The position numbers were made by a program, and so were the translations under genes. From Deinococcus multiflagellatus (GTDB lineage Bacteria; Deinococcota; Deinococci; Deinococcales; Deinococcaceae), in contig NZ_JAIQXV010000040.1 in assembly GCF_020166415.1 (NCBI RefSeq), positions 1 to 6,811 of the forward strand: a stretch of 6,811 bases of DNA, in the 5' to 3' direction. The notes below the pieces were generated by a model. The model had not been told where the DNA came from. It saw only the letters and a program-made list of their open reading frames with translations, and made no database searches. Shown piece by piece: positions 3,908 through 6,811 of the stretch. How positions within the stretch are numbered: position 1 is the first letter of the stretch; the number at the start of each line of letters is the position of its first letter.

Positions 3908-6811
3908 ATGCAGCAGCGCTGGACCATCGACGAACTCATCGACACCTGGACGCTGCTGCCCACCGAGACCGACCTGCTGCGGAACAAGACCGGCCCCACC
4001 CGCTTGGGCTTCGCCGTCATGCTCAAGGCCTTCCAGCACGAGGGCCGTTTCCCCTACAACACCCATGAGGTGCCCGAAGCCGTCGTCGAGTACGTCGCCC
4101 GGCAGGTCGGCGTGGCGACCGACGAGTACCGGGACTTCAACTGGCGCAGCCGCAACAGCAGCTACCAGCGTCAGGACATCCGGGCGTTCTGTGGGTTCCG
4201 CGAGTTCACCACCGAGGATGCGGGCACGCTGACGGACTGGCTGAGCCAGTCCGTTGTTCCGCACGAGACCCGCTCCGGGGCTGTGACCGAAGCTGCTCTG
4301 CGCTGGCTCCGCGAAAACGGGATCGAGCCCCCCAGCCCCGGGCGGCTCCAGCGGTTCGTGGACGCGGCGGAACGGCACTATGACCTGCGCCTGTGCCAGA
4401 CCATCCACAACCGCTTGAGTACCGAACACCGGGCAGGGCTGGAGGCGCTGCTGAGGCCGACGGCGCTGGAGGAAGACCAGCCGGAAGACCACGAGGGCCA
4501 AGGCCCTCGTAGTTCAGCCCTGCAAAACCTGCGGACCAACTCGGAGAAACGCGGCGTGGAGAGCGTGGAAGAGCAGATCGAGAAGCTCCGCCTGCTCCGT
4601 CGGTTGCAGCTCCCCCAGGCCCTCTTCGCGGACGTGGCCCCCCACGTCCTGACCCGTTACCGCGAGCGGGCCTCCAATGAGTCCCCCAGCCACTTTCGTG
4701 CCCAGACCCCGTCCGTGCGTCTCACGCTGCTCGCGGCCTTCTGCGTCGCCCGCATGACAGAACTGACCGACGCCCTGGTCACGCATCTGGTGGACATGGT
4801 CCACCACATCAACGTTAAGGCCGAGCGGCGGGTGGAGCGGAACTTCGTGGCCGAGTTCCGGCGGGTCCACAACAAGGACCGCATTCTGGAGCGGTTGCTG
4901 GAGGCCGCACTGGGCAATCCCGACGGCACAGTGCGCGAGGTGCTGTTCCCCGTCGTGGACGAGCAGACCCTGCGTGATCTGTTACGCGAGTACAAGGAGA
5001 AGGGAGGCTTCCGGCAGCAGGTCCACACCATCGTGCGCGGCACCTACCGCAGCCACTACCGCCGGATGATCCCCTGGCTGCTCACCGAGCTGTCGTTCCG
5101 GTCCAACAATCACCGGCATCAGCCGGTGATTGACGCCCTGGGCCTGCTGGGGCGATATGTGGACAGCAACGCGAGAATCTATCCGTACGAGGAACACATC
5201 CCGGTCGGTGGCGTGATCGACCGGAACATCCGTGACCTGATTCTCGAACGGGGGCCGGATGGTGGAATGCGGGTCAACCGCGTGAATTACGAGCTGTGCG
5301 TCCTGTCCGCGCTGCGGGACGCTTTGCGGTCCCGCGAAATCTGGGTGATCGGGGCCGACAAGTACCGCGACCCCGACAAGGACCTGCCCCAGGACTTCGA
5401 AGCCAGGAAAGAAAGCTACTTCCAGGCGCTCAGACAGCCGCAGGAGGTGGATACCTTCGTGCAGGGTCTGGAGCAGCAGCTCAAGGACGCCCTGGTGATG
5501 CTGCACGACGGCCTGCCGAAGAATCCCGGCGTGCGGGTGGTCGCGCGGGACGGGGGCCGCTTCGTGGTCACGCCCCTGACCCGGCAGCCGGACCCGCCCT
5601 TCTACGACACGGTGAAGGGTGAGGTGGGGCGGCAGTTCTGGAACACCCAGTTGCTCGATGTCCTGGTCGAGGTGGACCGGCGTGCGGGGATTACCCCGCA
5701 CTTCAAGAGCTTCATGACGCGCGAGAACATGCCCCGTGACCAGCTCCAGCAGCGCTTGCTGCTGTGCCTGTACGGCCTGGGGACGAACACAGGACTGAAG
5801 CGGGTGGCCGCCGGGCAGGACGGGGTCGGGTACTCGGACCTGAAGTACGTCCGGCGGCACTACATCCACCGTGACGCGCTGCGGGCGGCGAACGCCGCAG
5901 TCGTGAACGCCACGCTGGCCGCGCGCCGCCCGGACATCTGGGGCGAGGGGACCACCAGTTGCGCCAGTGATGCCAAGAAATACGCCGCCTGGGACGGGAA
6001 CCTGCGGACGCAGCGGTCCATCCGGTACGGCGGGGATGGGGTGATGATCTACTGGCACGTCGAGAGACGTGCCAGTTGCATCTACTCCAGCATGAAGTCC
6101 TGCTCCTCTTCAGAAGTGGCGGCCATGATCGAGGGGGTCCTGCGCCACTGCACCTCGCTGTCTGTCGAGAAGAACTATGTAGACACCCACGGGCAGAGCG
6201 AGCCGGGCTTCGCCTTCACCCACCTGCTGGGGTTCAAACTGATGCCCCGTCTGGCGGACATCGCCCATCAGCGGCTGTACCTGCCGAATATGGCGTTCGC
6301 GGCTCAGGTGCCGAACTTGGCCGCTGTGCAGGCACAGCGGTCGATCCGCTGGGACCTCATCCGGCAGCAGTACGAGCCGATGGTCAAGTACGCGACGGCA
6401 CTGCGTCTGGGGCTGGCCGACCCCGAGGCCATCCTGCAACGCTTCACCCGGGCCAACGCCCAGCACCCGACCTACGCAGCCCTGTGCGAACTGGGGAAGG
6501 TGCTGCGGACCATCTTCGTCTGCGAGTACCTGCACCGGGAGGAGGTGCGCCGGGAGATTCACGAGGGGCTGAACGTCATTGAAACTTGGAATGGCACGAC
6601 CAACTTCATCTTCTTCGGCAAGGGCGGGGAGATCAGCACCAACAACCTCGAAGCGCAGGAAATCTCCATGCTGGCGCTGCAACTGCTGCAAAACAGCCTG
6701 GTGTACGTCAACACCCTGATGATCCAGCGAGTGCTGGGCAGCGAGACGTGGCGGCAGCGGATGACCGCCGAGGACTGGCGTGCCCTGTCGCCCCTGATGC
6801 ACCACCACATC
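3908..6811 (+). CDS. tnpA: Tn3-family transposase TnpA, 3' end outside window
   Basis: A single uninterrupted frame of 968 codons runs off the right edge; family members are about 970-1,010 residues, so little is missing. The N-terminus ([50 protein letters not shown]) matches the Tn3 transposase N-terminal DNA-binding domain (DUF4158 type). The C-terminal half is the Tn3 DDE domain: [21 protein letters not shown] from about 461, Asp688 in [14 protein letters not shown], Asp759 in [11 protein letters not shown], and probably Glu892 in GLNVIETWN. The Asp pair sits at nearly the same positions as in Tn3 itself. The segment [18 protein letters not shown], then [16 protein letters not shown], places it in a branch distinct from classical Tn3. 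TnpA binds the terminal repeats and drives replicative transposition to cointegrates. The start is supported by AGGGAGG. It appears intact, so it is the one transposase here likely to be functional. Confidence 0.93.
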   Translation, partial: MQQRWTIDELIDTWTLLPTETDLLRNKTGPTRLGFAVMLKAFQHEGRFPYNTHEVPEAVVEYVARQVGVATDEYRDFNWRSRNSSYQRQDIRAFCGFREFTTEDAGTLTDWLSQSVVPHETRSGAVTEAALRWLRENGIEPPSPGRLQRFVDAAERHYDLRLCQTIHNRLSTEHRAGLEALLRPTALEEDQPEDHEGQGPRSSALQNLRTNSEKRGVESVEEQIEKLRLLRRLQLPQALFADVAPHVLTRYRERASNESPSHFRAQTPSVRLTLLAAFCVARMTELTDALVTHLVDMVHHINVKAERRVERNFVAEFRRVHNKDRILERLLEAALGNPDGTVREVLFPVVDEQTLRDLLREYKEKGGFRQQVHTIVRGTYRSHYRRMIPWLLTELSFRSNNHRHQPVIDALGLLGRYVDSNARIYPYEEHIPVGGVIDRNIRDLILERGPDGGMRVNRVNYELCVLSALRDALRSREIWVIGADKYRDPDKDLPQDFEARKESYFQALRQPQEVDTFVQGLEQQLKDALVMLHDGLPKNPGVRVVARDGGRFVVTPLTRQPDPPFYDTVKGEVGRQFWNTQLLDVLVEVDRRAGITPHFKSFMTRENMPRDQLQQRLLLCLYGLGTNTGLKRVAAGQDGVGYSDLKYVRRHYIHRDALRAANAAVVNATLAARRPDIWGEGTTSCASDAKKYAAWDGNLRTQRSIRYGGDGVMIYWHVERRASCIYSSMKSCSSSEVAAMIEGVLRHCTSLSVEKNYVDTHGQSEPGFAFTHLLGFKLMPRLADIAHQRLYLPNMAFAAQVPNLAAVQAQRSIRWDLIRQQYEPMVKYATALRLGLADPEAILQRFTRANAQHPTYAALCELGKVLRTIFVCEYLHREEVRREIHEGLNVIETWNGTTNFIFFGKGGEISTNNLEAQEISMLALQLLQNSLVYVNTLMIQRVLGSETWRQRMTAEDWRALSPLMHHHI
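4232..4254. repeat. Perfect 10-bp-arm hairpin in tnpA
   Basis: ACGGACTGGC pairs with GCCAGTCCGT around TGA, in the N-terminal domain coding region. Confidence 0.88.
5107..5132. repeat. Perfect 11-bp-arm hairpin in tnpA
   Basis: CAATCACCGGC pairs with GCCGGTGATTG around ATCA. It lies over codons for NNHRHQPVI, a segment that resembles a conserved Tn3 motif. Confidence 0.9.
6051..6076. repeat. Perfect 11-bp-arm hairpin with GAGA loop in tnpA
   Basis: ACTGGCACGTC pairs with GACGTGCCAGT around GAGA, a GNRA-type tetraloop if transcribed. It lies between the first and second catalytic Asp codons. Confidence 0.9.

Larger units (their letters stand above)
1568..6811 (+). mobile_element. Tn3-family transposon, left end through most of tnpA, carrying two nested IS630 elements
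   Basis: The left boundary is set by a GGGG...TAAG terminal repeat at 1568-1606, and the body contains a Tn3-family transposase reading away from that end. Without the IS insertions, about 150 bases separate the terminal repeat from the tnpA start. No resolvase gene, res site or passenger gene is visible between the left end and tnpA, and tnpA runs to the window edge. Two organisations fit: a minimal tnpA-only element whose right repeat lies just past 6811, or a larger transposon with resolvase and cargo further right. The 5-bp duplication typical of the family cannot be tested because the right end is missing. Confidence 0.8.

Noticed and set aside
3910..3959. Pairing of GCAGCAGCG (3910-3918) with CGCTGCTGC (3951-3959) as a start-codon lock on tnpA
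   Set aside because: The loop is 32 bases and the arms are repetitive GCN codons, so chance pairing is likely.
4982..6058. Long minus-strand open frame of 358 codons
   Set aside because: It lies antisense to tnpA, which is supported by catalytic motifs and a ribosome binding site. The translation is rich in Val, His, Pro and Gln with no recognisable motif, as expected from the complement of GC-rich codons.
6110..6808. Minus-strand open frame of 232 codons, and a similar one at 3734-4501
   Set aside because: Both are antisense shadows of tnpA without motifs. The one at 3734-4501 also runs into the IS-A terminal repeat.

Overview
The window is GC-rich bacterial DNA with an AT-richer mobile insert. 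The organism cannot be fixed from the sequence. The GC content, the IS630 and Tn3-family elements and the phosphodiester glycosidase gene would fit a Deinococcus-like or other high-GC host, but that is a guess.

Layout. Positions 1-569 hold the 3' part of a phosphodiester glycosidase (NAGPA-type) gene. A long perfect hairpin terminator follows at 586-622. Next comes a gene for an unrecognised, probably exported 228-residue protein (650-1336), then about 230 bases without a gene. From 1568 to the right edge everything is mobile DNA, nested three deep. The outermost element is a Tn3-family transposon. Its left terminal repeat (GGGG...TAAG, 39 bp) is at 1568-1606. Its large transposase gene, tnpA, starts at 3908 and is still open at 6811: 968 codons are visible and only a short tail is missing. 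Between the terminal repeat and tnpA sits an IS630-family element, here called IS-A (1605-3756). It entered the TA of the Tn3 terminal TAAG. A second, unrelated IS630-family element, IS-B (2164-3235, opposite strand), entered a TA inside the IS-A transposase gene. Both IS elements have clear 24-25 bp terminal inverted repeats and TA target duplications. Removing IS-B plus one TA on paper rejoins the IS-A transposase frame exactly, through its first catalytic Asp.

Function. The first two genes are the resident DNA. The rest encodes only transposition functions: three DDE transposases from two families. Both IS630 transposases are split into two frames at homopolymer runs, at the same place in the protein, just before the first catalytic Asp. 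This may be programmed frameshifting, or decay. IS-A is also interrupted. The Tn3 tnpA looks intact. No resolvase, res site or cargo gene is visible, so the outer element may be a minimal tnpA-only transposon.

The most unusual signal is a dense set of perfect short-loop inverted repeats (arms 8-13 bp, loops 0-5 nt). There are fourteen inside the three transposase genes and none of that quality inside the two resident genes. No described system is obvious from this pattern.
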